Shown: one piece after another, positions 18,926 through 28,259 of the stretch
Position numbering within the stretch: the first letter of the stretch is position 1
Layout: every line of letters starts with the position of its first letter
NCBI RefSeq assembly: GCF_003470205.1
Contig: NZ_QWKP01000218.1
Span: 1 to 64,000 of the forward strand
Length of the DNA stretch: 64,000 nt
From: Cellulomonas rhizosphaerae
GTDB taxonomy: Bacteria; Actinomycetota; Actinomycetes; Actinomycetales; Cellulomonadaceae
Direction: 5' to 3'
Translations under genes and position numbers: made by a program
Notes under the pieces: generated by a model
Seen by the model: the letters and a program-made list of their open reading frames with translations, nothing else
Database searches by the model: none
What the model was told of the DNA's origin: nothing

Positions 18926-20029
18926 ATGACCTCTCTGTTCGACCCGATCACCCTGCGCGGCACCACCTTCGCCAACCGGGCGTGGCTCGCGCCCATGTGC
19001 CAGTACTCCGCCGTCGACGGCGTCCCGAACGACTGGCACCTCGTGCACCTCGGCGCGCGCGCCGCCGGCGGGTTCGGGCTCCTGCTCACCGAGGCGACGG
19101 CCGTGGTCCCCGAGGGTCGGATCTCGCCCCAGGACACGGGCATCTGGGACGACGAGCAGGTCGCGGCCTGGCGCCGCATCACCGACTTCGTGCACGCGCG
19201 CGGGACCAAGATCGGCATCCAGCTCGCGCACGCCGGCCGCAAGGCGTCGACGCACTCGCCGTTCTCCTCCGGGCGCGGTTCGGTCCCGCCCGCCGAGGGT
19301 GGCTGGGGCACGGTCGGGCCGTCGGCGCTCGCCTTCGCGGGCTACGCCGAGCCGTCGGCGCTGACCGCCGCCGAGATCGCCGAGATCCCCGGGCAGTTCG
19401 CCGCGGCGGCACGCCGGTCGCTGGCCGCCGGTTTCGACGTCGTCGAGATCCACGCCGCGCACGGCTACCTGCTGCACCAGTTCCTCTCGCCGCTGTCGAA
19501 CGTGCGCGACGACGAGTACGGCGGCTCGCTCGAGAACCGCGCGCGGCTGCTCGCCGCGACGGTCGAGGCCGTCCGCGCCGCGTGGCCCGACGAGCTGCCG
19601 CTGATCGTGCGGGTCTCGGCGACCGACTGGGTCGAGGGCGGGCTCACGGTCGAGGACGTCGCGCTCGTCGCGAAGGACCTGGCCGGCCGCGGCGTCGACC
19701 TGATCGACGTCTCCACGGGCGGCAACGCGGCGGCCGAGATCCCGGTCGGGCCGGGCTACCAGGTGCCGGCCGCGCGTGAGGTGCGCGCGTCGGCCGGGCT
19801 CGCCGTCGCGGCCGTCGGGCTGCTCGACGACCCCGTGCTCGCGGAGCACGTGATCGCGACCGGGGAGGCCGACGCGGTGCTCGTCGGGCGGGGCGCTCTG
19901 CGCGACCCGTCGTGGGCGCTGCGGGCCGCGCACGAGCTCGGCGTCGTGACGCAGGCGCTGCCGCTCGACGCGTCGTCGGCCACGACCACCGGGTGGCAGC
20001 CGCAGTACGTGCGGGGCGCCTGGCGCTGA
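18926..20029 (+). CDS. NADH:flavin oxidoreductase, old yellow enzyme family (YqjM-like)
   Basis: A 367-residue FMN-dependent ene-reductase. C25 in LAPMCQYSAVDG is the redox-tuning cysteine of class III (thermophilic-like/YqjM) old yellow enzymes. Other marks are IQLAHAGRKAST, the paired histidines and phosphate loop VEIHAAHGYLLHQFLSPLSN, EYGGSLENRARL, and FMN contacts near DAVLVGRGALRDPSW. It reduces activated C=C bonds with NAD(P)H, probably for detoxification. ATG 18926 follows TAGCGT (18914-18919) by six bases without a Shine-Dalgarno, a leaderless arrangement. Confidence 0.94.
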   Translation: MTSLFDPITLRGTTFANRAWLAPMCQYSAVDGVPNDWHLVHLGARAAGGFGLLLTEATAVVPEGRISPQDTGIWDDEQVAAWRRITDFVHARGTKIGIQLAHAGRKASTHSPFSSGRGSVPPAEGGWGTVGPSALAFAGYAEPSALTAAEIAEIPGQFAAAARRSLAAGFDVVEIHAAHGYLLHQFLSPLSNVRDDEYGGSLENRARLLAATVEAVRAAWPDELPLIVRVSATDWVEGGLTVEDVALVAKDLAGRGVDLIDVSTGGNAAAEIPVGPGYQVPAAREVRASAGLAVAAVGLLDDPVLAEHVIATGEADAVLVGRGALRDPSWALRAAHELGVVTQALPLDASSATTTGWQPQYVRGAWR

Positions 20030-20069
20030 ACGTCCGCCTGCGCAGCTTGGCGGCTGACATGCTGGCCGG

Positions 20070-20416
20070 GTGATGCGTCGCGTGGTGCCGGCCGCTGCAG
20101 TCGTCGTCGTGTCCGTTGCGGTCGTCGTGCTGGTCGCACTGCTCGACCGGGCGACCGTGACCGCCGCGAGCGGGCTCGGGATCCTCCGATTCGGCGGTCC
20201 CTTCGGCTGGCTGGGCCAAGACCAGTCCGTGCTCGACCCGCCGTTGCCGTTCGAGACGCGCCCGCTGGGCCCGTGGGAGCACCCGACGAGCGTCGCGTGG
20301 CTCCCGTTCGTCACGGACGTCGCGATCGTGGCCGTGGTCGTCGCGCTGATGTACTCGCTCGCGGCCCGGGTGCTGCGCTCGCATCGGTCGCCGGCTACGA
20401 CCGCGCTCGCTCGTGC

Positions 20417-20420
<4 letters not shown>
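20070..20420 (+). CDS. Small two-helix membrane protein, conserved hypothetical
   Basis: A 116-residue protein with an N-terminal helix (VVPAAAVVVVSVAVVVLVALL) and a second near the C-terminus (FVTDVAIVAVVVALMYSLAARV). The extracytoplasmic middle, GILRFGGPFGWLGQDQSVLDPPLPF..GPWEHPTSV, is compact and motif-like, as in small actinobacterial membrane proteins whose role is unknown. GTG 20070 follows CATGCT by six bases and may be leaderless; ATG 20073 is the alternative. Its stop codon shares the palindrome CTAG with the stop of the convergent malic enzyme gene. Confidence 0.7.
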
Positions 20421-21811
<1,391 letters not shown>

Positions 21812-21864
21812 GGCTGCCAGTCTGCCCCTGCCGTCGTCGGGCGACCTGTCCTACGGTTGTCGGC

Positions 21865-22299
21865 ATGACTCCCGACGAGCTCGCGACGTTGGCGGACCTG
21901 CGCCGCGCGCGCGACCTCATCGACCGCGAGTACGCCCGGCCGCTCGACGTGCCGACGATGGCGGAGCGCGCGTACATGTCGCCCGCGCACTTCTCGCGCC
22001 GCTTCCGTGCCGCGTACGGCGAGACGCCCTACAGCTACCTCATGACGCGGCGGATCGAGCGAGCGATGGCGCTGCTGCGGTCCGGGGCCTCCGTCACCGA
22101 CGCGTGCATGGAGGTCGGGTGTACCTCGCTCGGGTCGTTCAGCTCGCGGTTCTCGGAGATCGTGGGGGAGAGCCCGACCGCCTACCGCTCGCGGGAGCAC
22201 GCGGCGGTCAAGGCGATGCCGCCGTGCGTAGCGAAGGTGCAGACGCGGCCCGTCCGGCGGCCGGCGCCCATCGAGCAGGATCGAAGAAGCAGCGCGTAG
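21865..22299 (+). CDS. AraC-type DNA-binding protein without a sensor domain
   Basis: A 144-residue protein consisting of the two helix-turn-helices of AraC/XylS regulators (residues about 8-110: LDVPTMAERAYMSPAHFSRRFRAAYGETPYSYL and SVTDACMEVGCTSLGSFSSRFSEIVGESPTAYR) plus a basic 30-residue tail. The usual ligand/dimerisation domain is missing, so it acts either constitutively or via a partner. ATG 21865 follows TACGGT (21852-21857) by seven bases, leaderless type. The VOC gene starts 24 bases after its stop; such AraC-VOC pairs are common in actinobacteria and suggest local control. Confidence 0.92.
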   Translation: MTPDELATLADLRRARDLIDREYARPLDVPTMAERAYMSPAHFSRRFRAAYGETPYSYLMTRRIERAMALLRSGASVTDACMEVGCTSLGSFSSRFSEIVGESPTAYRSREHAAVKAMPPCVAKVQTRPVRRPAPIEQDRRSSA

Positions 22300-22323
22300 G
22301 GCCCGCTCTCTAGGGTCGTGGCC

Positions 22324-22725
22324 ATGAACATCTCGCTGAAGTACACCAATGTGACCGTCAACGACGTCGACGAGTCGATCTCCTTCTACGAGGCGCTCGG
22401 CATGAAGATCCTCAACGACGTGGCCTCCGGCGACTTCCGCTGGGTCACCCTCGGCAGCGACACGCAGCCCGGCCTCGGCATCGTCATCTCCGTCCCGCAC
22501 GCGGGCCGCTCGCAGGCCGACGGCGATGCGCTGCAGGAGCTGCTCACCAAGGGCTCGTTGCCGTTCCTCGTGTTCAGCTCGTCGGACGTGGACGCCACCT
22601 TCGAGAACCTGCTGGCGTTCGGCGCCGAGGTGCTGCAGGAGCCCATCGACCAGGACTGGGGGCCGCGCGACTGCGCGTTCCGCGACCCGTCGGGGAACAG
22701 CGTGCGGATCGCACAGGCGGTCTGA
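22324..22725 (+). CDS. VOC-superfamily (glyoxalase/dioxygenase-like) protein
   Basis: A 133-residue single-unit vicinal-oxygen-chelate protein: beta-alpha-beta modules LKYTNVTVNDVDESISFYEALGMK and LPFLVFSSSDVDATFENLLAFGAEVLQEP, with WGPRDCAFRDPSGNSVRI at the C-terminus. These are metal-dependent isomerases, dioxygenases or antibiotic-binding proteins; the real substrate is unknown. ATG 22324 sits seven bases after TAGGGT (22311-22316) with no Shine-Dalgarno, so it is probably leaderless with its own promoter, although close behind the AraC gene. An in-frame GTG at 22318 is the alternative. Confidence 0.88.
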   Translation: MNISLKYTNVTVNDVDESISFYEALGMKILNDVASGDFRWVTLGSDTQPGLGIVISVPHAGRSQADGDALQELLTKGSLPFLVFSSSDVDATFENLLAFGAEVLQEPIDQDWGPRDCAFRDPSGNSVRIAQAV

Positions 22726-22748
22726 CGTCGTCTCCTAGGGTGGCGGGC

Positions 22749-23588
22749 GTGGACCCGCTCGCCGCCCTGGCCGACCTGCCCGGCGTCGCCGACTCGCTCG
22801 CGCGGGCTCGGACGGCCTGCGAGGAGCTGCGCTGGCACGAGGCGTACCGCCGCCGCTGGCGCGAGGTCCGCGCCGAGGCGGGGATCCGGTCCGCGCGGGC
22901 AAGTGCGGCGCTCGACGGGGGACGTGTGCCGCTCGAGGCCGTGCGGTCGCTCGCGGTCGGCTCCCCGGCACCCGCGGGCCTCCCTTTCGTGCTGGCCGGT
23001 GGGGCGTTGCGCGCGTCGGCGCTCGTCGAGTCGCTCATGCCCGACCTCGGTGCCCGCGACACCCCGCCTCTGCCGCCGTTCGGGCAGCTGCTCGCGCGGG
23101 TGCACGCCGCAGCGGCGTCGGGGCTCGTCGCGGACGCGGACCTCGGGCGGCTGCGTTCGTCTGCCGATCCCCAGGACCTGACGGGCCTCGGCTCTGCGCC
23201 CACCGGTGAGGAGCTGGCTGCGCGGCTGGCACTGCTCGGGTCGCTGGTCGAGGCGTCGCGCGCTCCTGCCCTCGTCGTCGCTGCCGTCGTGCACGGTGAG
23301 CTGCTGACGCTGCGGCCGTTCGTCGCGGGGAACGGGGTCGTGGCCCGGGCGGTGTTCCGGCTGCTGCTCACGTCGCGCGGCCTCGACCCGACGGGGTCGG
23401 TGATCTGCTCGGCCGGATGGGCCGCGTCGCCGAACCCGTACCTGGGGGGTGCCGCGGGCTTTGCGACCGGGGACGCCGCCGCCGTCGCGCGGTGGATCGT
23501 GCTGTGCGCCGACGGGGTCGACTCCGGAGCTGCGGCGGCACGGGACGTGGCGGACTCCGTGCTGGCGGGGTCGCTCTCGCCGGGCTGA
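22749..23588 (+). CDS. Fic-fold protein with degenerate active site
   Basis: A 279-residue, all-helical protein related to Fic/Fido domains. The motif equivalent to HPFxxGNGRxxR reads RPFVAGNGVVAR (189-200): the catalytic histidine is Arg189 and the first phosphate-binding Arg is Val197, so AMP transfer is unlikely. SAALDG at 52-57 resembles the inhibitory-helix motif of Fic proteins. Homologues near Tad loci are often misnamed oxidoreductases. GTG 22749 follows TAGGGT (22736-22741) by seven bases; GTG 22740 is less likely as it overlaps this hexamer. It is the plus-strand gene before the HAD and Tad genes, a place it appears to keep in other actinobacteria. Confidence 0.8.
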   Translation: MDPLAALADLPGVADSLARARTACEELRWHEAYRRRWREVRAEAGIRSARASAALDGGRVPLEAVRSLAVGSPAPAGLPFVLAGGALRASALVESLMPDLGARDTPPLPPFGQLLARVHAAAASGLVADADLGRLRSSADPQDLTGLGSAPTGEELAARLALLGSLVEASRAPALVVAAVVHGELLTLRPFVAGNGVVARAVFRLLLTSRGLDPTGSVICSAGWAASPNPYLGGAAGFATGDAAAVARWIVLCADGVDSGAAAARDVADSVLAGSLSPG

Positions 23589-23629
23589 CGCTGCGCGGAC
23601 CTTCCCGCTCGCCCGCTCGGCGCCCCGCT

Positions 23630-23680
23630 GACAGGTCGCTGGTTCGTCGAGAAGTCGCTGGTTGCAATCGGCGACCTGTC
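23630..23680. repeat. Palindromic repeat with GGTTGCAATCGGCGA core
   Basis: GACAGGTCGC (23630-23639) pairs with GCGACCTGTC (23671-23680). Inside, GTCGCTGGTT occurs twice exactly 20 bases apart (23634, 23654). The core GGTTGCAATCGGCGA recurs, inverted, in the large palindrome at 34729-34798. Located just past the Fic-like gene. Confidence 0.6.
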
Positions 23681-23735
23681 GCGGAACCTGCGATCCGTCG
23701 CGCCCGCGTCGGCGTGCCGGCGGCCGGACACACAC

Positions 23736-23765
23736 AACGGCGGCGTCCCGAGGGGCGCCGCCGTT
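23736..23765. terminator. Strong hairpin between convergent Fic-like and HAD genes
   Basis: AACGGCGGCGTCCC (23736-23749) pairs with GGGCGCCGCCGTT (23753-23765) with one bulged T and a three-base loop. The remaining bases to 24003 hold no gene or site I can support. Confidence 0.75.
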
Positions 23766-24003
23766 CCGCCTGCGACCGGAAGTGATCAAGCGCGCTCTGT
23801 GTGGTTCGCAACGGGTCCAGCCCGGTCGAACTGCCCATAGGTGGGCTCTCCTGCGCGTGGGTACCTCGCGGTCATGCAGTTGTGACTCTTGTGGTACTCC
23901 CCGATCCGGCCGATGGGAAGGGCTGGCGGCGTCGGTGCAGGTCGACCGGTTCGGGATGTCGGATGGTGGGACGCGAATCCCGTGATGCGGACAGCGCGGG
24001 GGG

Positions 24004-24810
24004 TCAGCCGCGGGCGCGTCGTCGGCCGAGGTACCAGCCGACCGCGAGCCCGGCGGCGACCAGCGCCACGACGCCCACTGCCGCGATCGAGGCGGGTCGT
24101 CGCGCGAACGCGAAGAGTGCGACGGGTCGGCTGAAGGCCAGGACCCCCCACCCCTCCTGCTCGGCCAGGCGGCGAAGCGTGCGGTCGGGGTTGACCGCGA
24201 AGCCGTGGCCGACGACGCCGAGCATCGGTGCATCGGTGATCGAGTCGGAGTACGCGAAGCTGCGCGACAGGTCGTAACCCTCGCGCTCCGCGAGCTCGCG
24301 GATGCCGATCGCCTTGTTCTCGCCGTAGGCGTAGAAGTCGATCTCGCCTGTGTATCGGCCGGCGGTGACGGCCATGCGTGAGGCGATGACGTGGTCCGCG
24401 CCGAGCACGGCGGCGATCGGCTCGACGATCTCGCTGCTCGAGGCGGACACGATCACCACGTCGCGGCCGGCGGCGTGGTGCTGCTCGATGAGCGCGACCG
24501 CCTCGGCGTAGACGGTGGGGTCGATGGCCTCGTGCAGGGTCTCGGCGACGACGGCCGAGACCTGCGAGACCTCCCAGCCGGCCACGTTGCGGGAGAGCTG
24601 GACGCGTAGGCGCTCGGTCTGGTCCTCGTCGGCCGCGCCCATGAGGTAGACGAGCTGCGCGTAGGCCGTGCGCAGGACCTTGCGGCGCGTGAGCATGCCC
24701 TGCGCGAGGAACCCCCGCGAGAACGCGGTGGCCGACGACGTCGCGATGATCGTCTTGTCCAGGTCGAAGAACGCCGCCTCGCGGGTGGCCGTGCTCGGAT
24801 GGGCGTCCAT
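24004..24810 (-). CDS. HAD-superfamily SerB-like phosphatase with C-terminal membrane helix
   Basis: A 268-residue HAD subfamily IB hydrolase. The nucleophile motif is FFDLDKTII (D16, D18), motif II is VVIVSASSSEIV, and the acidic motif III is YSDSITDAPML. Residues about 240-262 (SIAAVGVVALVAAGLAVGWYLG) form a single membrane helix followed by RRRARG, so the enzyme is anchored with its catalytic domain in the cytoplasm. This subfamily is a regular neighbour of the ssd/tad genes in actinobacteria; its substrate is unknown. ATG 24810 is chosen as the start of the conserved part; no good Shine-Dalgarno is seen. It is divergent from ssd. Confidence 0.88.
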   Translation of the reverse strand: MDAHPSTATREAAFFDLDKTIIATSSATAFSRGFLAQGMLTRRKVLRTAYAQLVYLMGAADEDQTERLRVQLSRNVAGWEVSQVSAVVAETLHEAIDPTVYAEAVALIEQHHAAGRDVVIVSASSSEIVEPIAAVLGADHVIASRMAVTAGRYTGEIDFYAYGENKAIGIRELAEREGYDLSRSFAYSDSITDAPMLGVVGHGFAVNPDRTLRRLAEQEGWGVLAFSRPVALFAFARRPASIAAVGVVALVAAGLAVGWYLGRRRARG

Positions 24811-24919
24811 GCTGGTCCGGGTCTGCTTTCGGTGCGCGCGTCGGGGATGTGCGGTCGCGGCGAGCGTAGCCCGCGGCACCCACATCGCGACGGCTGAACT
24901 CCGGCCCGCTGGTTCGCCG

Positions 24920-24960
24920 AGCCGACCACAGGCCCCCGTCGTCGACGCGTCCGTCCACAG
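24920..24960 (+). promoter_or_regulatory. Direct-repeat element upstream of ssd
   Basis: GACCACAG (24924-24931) and GTCCACAG (24953-24960) lie 29 bases apart in the gap between the divergent HAD and ssd genes. The whole 41-base element begins AGCCGACCACAG, a 12-mer that recurs exactly at 28131-28142 in the same kind of arrangement before the pilin gene. Confidence 0.4.
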
Positions 24961-25009
24961 ATCGCCTCGCCCCCGGTTCTCGCGCTGCGCGCGAGGGGAG
25001 GCTCGGGCG

Positions 25010-25753
25010 ATGGATGTCGTCGAGTGGCCCGTGCGCGCCGCGCAGCCCGCACCCCCGAGACGTCCGGCGGCGCGGGTCGTCGGCGTGCTCGGTGCGCGGG
25101 GCGGTGTGGGGGCGTCGGTGCTCGCAGCGGGTCTCGCGCAGCGCCTGTCACGCGAGACCGCGGCGGCACTGGTCTCCCTGGACCGCGGGTCGGTCGGCCT
25201 CGACCTGCTCCTCGGGACCGAGCGCGTGCCGGGCGGGCGGTGGCCGGACCTGGCCGGAGCCCGCGGCGAGGTGCAGGGCGTCGATGTCGTCGAGCTGCTG
25301 CCCAGGTGGGGGTCGTGCGCGGTCCTCGGTGCGTCCTCGTCGGGCGCGGGCGTGCCGGACGACGACGTCGTGCGGGACGTGCTCCGCGGACTCGGTGCCG
25401 TGCTCGGGGCCGTTGTGCTCGACCTGGATCGCGGCGAGGTGCTCGCGGGCAGGTCGGTGCCGTGCGACGTCGTGGTGGTCGTCGTTCCGCGCGACCTCGC
25501 CGCCGTGGCCGGCGCTCTGGCGCTCCTGGCACGCCTCCCGGGTGTCCCGGTGGTGCTCGTCGTGCGCGGGCCGGCGCCTGGTGGGATGGGCGTGGCCGAG
25601 GTCGGACGAGCGCTGGGGCTGCCGGTCGCGGTGAGCTGGCGCGACGACGCACGGGTCGCGTCGTCGATCGAGCACGGCGGCCTCCGGGTGGCTGGGCGGA
25701 CCGCCCGCGTGGTCTCGGCGGTCCTCCGCGCGGTCGATCGGCCGGCGAGGTGA
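25010..25753 (+). CDS. ssd: Ssd / TadZ-like septum-site-determining ATPase homologue
   Basis: A 247-residue MinD/CpaE-like protein of the helicase/secretion-neighbourhood type (Ssd in mycobacteria), thought to place the Tad machinery and able to affect division when overproduced. The deviant Walker A reads GVLGARGGVGASVLAAGLA, lacking the usual K-T/S ending, so ATP hydrolysis may be weak or absent. VVVVVPRDLAAVAGAL matches the later strand of MinD folds. ATG 25010 has GGGGAGG upstream; the open frame reaching back to 24668 crosses the repeat element and is rejected. Its stop overlaps the tadA start (GTGA). Confidence 0.85.
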   Translation: MDVVEWPVRAAQPAPPRRPAARVVGVLGARGGVGASVLAAGLAQRLSRETAAALVSLDRGSVGLDLLLGTERVPGGRWPDLAGARGEVQGVDVVELLPRWGSCAVLGASSSGAGVPDDDVVRDVLRGLGAVLGAVVLDLDRGEVLAGRSVPCDVVVVVVPRDLAAVAGALALLARLPGVPVVLVVRGPAPGGMGVAEVGRALGLPVAVSWRDDARVASSIEHGGLRVAGRTARVVSAVLRAVDRPAR

Positions 25754-26928
25754 GCGGCGACGAGATCCTCCACGCGGTCCGTGCCGCGCTCGGCGGTGCG
25801 GGAGCGGTGTCTGACGAGGCCATCGCGCGGGCGGTCGAGGACGCAGCCCGGTCGCGAGGGCGGCTGCTGGGCTCGTCGGCCGCGGCGGAGCTCGTCCGGG
25901 ACGTCCGCGACGCGATGCTCGGCGCCGGCCCGCTGCAGGCGCTGCTCGACGACCGCGAGGTGACGGACGTGCTGGTCAACGGACCGCGCGACGTCTGGGT
26001 GGAACGAGCCGGGCGCCTCGCGCACACCGACGTCGACCTCGGCTCGCCCGCCGACGTCCGCGCCCTGGCCGTGCGCCTCGCGGCAGCCGGCGGAGCGCGG
26101 CTCGACGACGCCGAGCCCGCCGTCGACGCGCGGCTGCCCGACGGCACCCGGCTGCACGCGGTGCTTCCGCCGGTCGCCGACGGCGGCACGCTCATCAGCC
26201 TCCGCGCGGTGCGACGGCGGGCCTTCTCGCTCGACGCCCTGGTGGCGTCGGGGACGCTGGCGCCGCCGCTCGCGCCCGTGCTCCGCACCCTCGTCGAGCG
26301 GCGCGCGAACCTGTTGGTGTGCGGTGCGACCGGGGCCGGCAAAACCACGCTGCTCGCGGCGATGCTCGCCGTGGTGCCGCCCGACGAGCGCATCGTGCTG
26401 ATCGAGGAGGCCGGCGAGCTCGAGTGCGGCCACCCGCACCTCGTGCGGCTCGTCGCGCGGCGCCCGAACGTCGACGGCGCAGGGCGCGTCGATCTCAGCG
26501 ACCTCGTCCGGCACGCGATGCGGATGCGGCCCGACCGAATCGTCCTGGGGGAGTGCCGTGGGGCCGAGGTCGGCGACGTGATGACCGCGCTGAACACCGG
26601 CCACGACGGCGGCTGCGCGACCCTGCACGCCAACGCGGCGGCCGACGTGCCGTCGCGGCTGGAGGCTCTCGGATCGCTCGCGGGTCTGAGCCGCGAGGCG
26701 GTGCACGCGCAGGCGGCCAGCGCTTTCGACGCGGTGCTGCACGTGCGGCGGTCCGGCCCGGCCCGTTACCTGGCGGAGGTCGGCGTCGTCCGGCGCTCGC
26801 CCGACGGCCTGGAGGTGGCGACGGCCATCAGCGCCGACCCCGGCGGCGCGACCGTGCGGGGGACGGCGTGGCCCGCGCTCGCGGAGCGGTGGGGGCTCGC
26901 GTCGGGCAGGCGAGCGGGGGCCGCGTGA
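25750..26928 (+). CDS. tadA: TadA/CpaF-type secretion ATPase
   Basis: A 392-residue hexameric AAA-like ATPase that powers Tad pilus assembly at the inner face of the membrane. Walker A is GATGAGKTT (192-200); the Asp box is IVLIEEAGELECGHPH, Walker B lies in RIVLGECRGAEV and the His box is GHDGGCATLHANAA. Residues 50-90 (GPLQALLDDREVTDVLVNGPRDVWVERAGRL) are the CpaF-family N-terminal segment. GTG 25750 overlaps the ssd stop and the gene itself overlaps tadB, all by GTGA, so the run is translationally coupled. Confidence 0.95.
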   Translation: MSGDEILHAVRAALGGAGAVSDEAIARAVEDAARSRGRLLGSSAAAELVRDVRDAMLGAGPLQALLDDREVTDVLVNGPRDVWVERAGRLAHTDVDLGSPADVRALAVRLAAAGGARLDDAEPAVDARLPDGTRLHAVLPPVADGGTLISLRAVRRRAFSLDALVASGTLAPPLAPVLRTLVERRANLLVCGATGAGKTTLLAAMLAVVPPDERIVLIEEAGELECGHPHLVRLVARRPNVDGAGRVDLSDLVRHAMRMRPDRIVLGECRGAEVGDVMTALNTGHDGGCATLHANAAADVPSRLEALGSLAGLSREAVHAQAASAFDAVLHVRRSGPARYLAEVGVVRRSPDGLEVATAISADPGGATVRGTAWPALAERWGLASGRRAGAA

Positions 26929-27551
26929 TCGGCGCCGCGGTGATCGTCGGGGTGCTCACGTGGTTCGGGCTGCCTCGTCGGCGCCGCGGGCGGTCGATCC
27001 GGCTGCGCGCGCGGGACGACGCGCGCCCGGTCGTGCTCTCGGCGGCACTGCTCGTCGTGGCCGCCCAGCTGCGGGCGGGGTCGTCGCCCGAGGACTCCTG
27101 GCGGCGCGCGCTCGGGCCCGGAGTCTCCGTACGCGACGGGGTGCCGGACGTATCCGCATTGGTCGGGCCCGCGCGACGCCGCAGTGCCGGGGGTGGCGAC
27201 GCGAGTCGGGCGGCGGCCGTGGTCGTGGCCGCGGGGGTCGCACGGTCGTTGGGCGCGCCGCTGGCGGGCGTCCTGGAGCACGTCGCGGGTTCCGTCGCGG
27301 CCGAAGAGGAGGCGGCGGCGGAACTGGATGCTGCGCTCGCGGGACCGCGGGCCACCGCGCGAGTCCTCGCGTGGCTGCCCGTGCTGGGGCTCGTCGTGGC
27401 GGGGCTGCTGGGCGCGGATCCGCTGGCCGTCGTGCTCGGCGGAGGCATCGGGACGGCGTCGGCCGTTCTCGGGGCCGGGCTGCTCGTGCTGGGGCGGCTC
27501 TGGACGCGGGGCCTGCTGCGGCGCGCCGGCGCGGGCCGGGTCGGCGGGTGA
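26925..27551 (+). CDS. tadB: TadB-like inner-membrane platform protein
   Basis: A 208-residue GspF/TadB-type protein, shorter than classical TadB as in other actinobacterial Tad loci. It begins with a helix (IGAAVIVGVLTWF), then VVLSAALLVVAAQLRAGSSPEDSWRRA, a cytoplasmic helical segment with GVARSLGAPLAGVLEHVAGSVAAEEEAAAELDAAL, and two C-terminal helices (VLAWLPVLGLVVAGLLGADPL and ASAVLGAGLLVLGRLW). GTG 26925 overlaps the tadA stop. It is expected to form the membrane base acted on by TadA together with TadC. Confidence 0.88.
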   Translation: MIGAAVIVGVLTWFGLPRRRRGRSIRLRARDDARPVVLSAALLVVAAQLRAGSSPEDSWRRALGPGVSVRDGVPDVSALVGPARRRSAGGGDASRAAAVVVAAGVARSLGAPLAGVLEHVAGSVAAEEEAAAELDAALAGPRATARVLAWLPVLGLVVAGLLGADPLAVVLGGGIGTASAVLGAGLLVLGRLWTRGLLRRAGAGRVGG

Positions 27552-28114
27552 GCGAGGTAGCGCTGGTGTGCGTCGTCGCGGCGGTCCTGTCCTCGGCGCC
27601 GTGGGTCGGCTCGGGGCGGCCCGGTGCCGGGCGCGCTCGGCGGCTACCACCCGCCGTCGACCCGGCTCCGCACGGACGTGCTGCGGTCGGCATCGACGAG
27701 GCGCTGCTGCTCGACGTCGTGGACGCGGCGCTGAGTGCCGGGGCGCCGATCCCGCGGGCTCTGCAAGCCGTCGGCGAGCTGATGGGCGGTCCGGTCGGTG
27801 CGGTGCTGGTGCGCGCGGGCGGTGCGCTCGTGCTCGGCGCCTCGTGGTCCGCGGCGTGGTCCGGGAGCCCCGCAGCAGTTCGCGACCTCGCCGACGGCCT
27901 CGAGCCCGCCTGGACCTCGGGCGTCGCGCCGGGACCCGCCCTGCGCGCGCGGGCCGCACGGATCCGTGCCGAGCGACGGAGCCGGACCCGGGCGGCGGCC
28001 GCGACGCTCGGTGTGCACCTGGTGCTGCCGCTCGGGCTCTGCTTCCTGCCCGCGTTCGTGCTGCTCGGGCTCGTGCCGCTCGTGTTCAGCCTGGCGGCGG
28101 GGCTGCTCGGATGA
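27548..28114 (+). CDS. tadC: TadC-like inner-membrane platform protein
   Basis: A 188-residue GspF-domain protein pairing with TadB. Features: N-terminal hydrophobic start, LLLDVVDAALSAGAPIPRALQAVGE as the first GspF helix, RAERRSRTRAAAATLGVHLVLPLGLCFLPAFVLLGLVPLVFSLAAGLL as the usual basic-then-double-helix end. GTG 27548 overlaps the tadB stop (GTGA). The stop at 28114 is followed by a 145-base gap before the pilin gene, unlike the overlaps elsewhere in the run. Confidence 0.88.
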   Translation: MSEVALVCVVAAVLSSAPWVGSGRPGAGRARRLPPAVDPAPHGRAAVGIDEALLLDVVDAALSAGAPIPRALQAVGELMGGPVGAVLVRAGGALVLGASWSAAWSGSPAAVRDLADGLEPAWTSGVAPGPALRARAARIRAERRSRTRAAAATLGVHLVLPLGLCFLPAFVLLGLVPLVFSLAAGLLG

Positions 28115-28130
28115 GCCTCGACCCGCGCCC

Positions 28131-28170
28131 AGCCGACCACAGCCCCGCGGTGAGCGTCCGTCGTCCACGG
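28131..28170 (+). promoter_or_regulatory. Direct-repeat element upstream of the pilin gene
   Basis: AGCCGACCACAG (28131-28142) is identical to the start of the element before ssd, and GTCCACGG (28163-28170) parallels its second half-site. The only sizeable gap in the tad run is here, so this may be a second promoter region that lets the pilin be made at a higher level. Confidence 0.35.
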
Positions 28171-28259
28171 AATCGGCCTGCGTGCCCGCGGCGCACCGTC
28201 GCGACGTCGCAGCCTGGGTGGGCGTCGAGGTCCGGCGCGCTGGAGTGGTTGGAGGAGCG

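Noticed and set aside
23590-23760. Possible tRNA or attachment site around the palindrome with TTGCAA.
   Set aside because: The sequence does not fold into a tRNA cloverleaf, lacks T-loop and acceptor features, and there is no integrase nearby.
24961-25009. Possible replication-origin-like or DnaA-box region because of the CCACAG repeats.
   Set aside because: No full TTATCCACA boxes or AT-rich unwinding element; the same repeats occur before the pilin gene, which fits gene regulation better.
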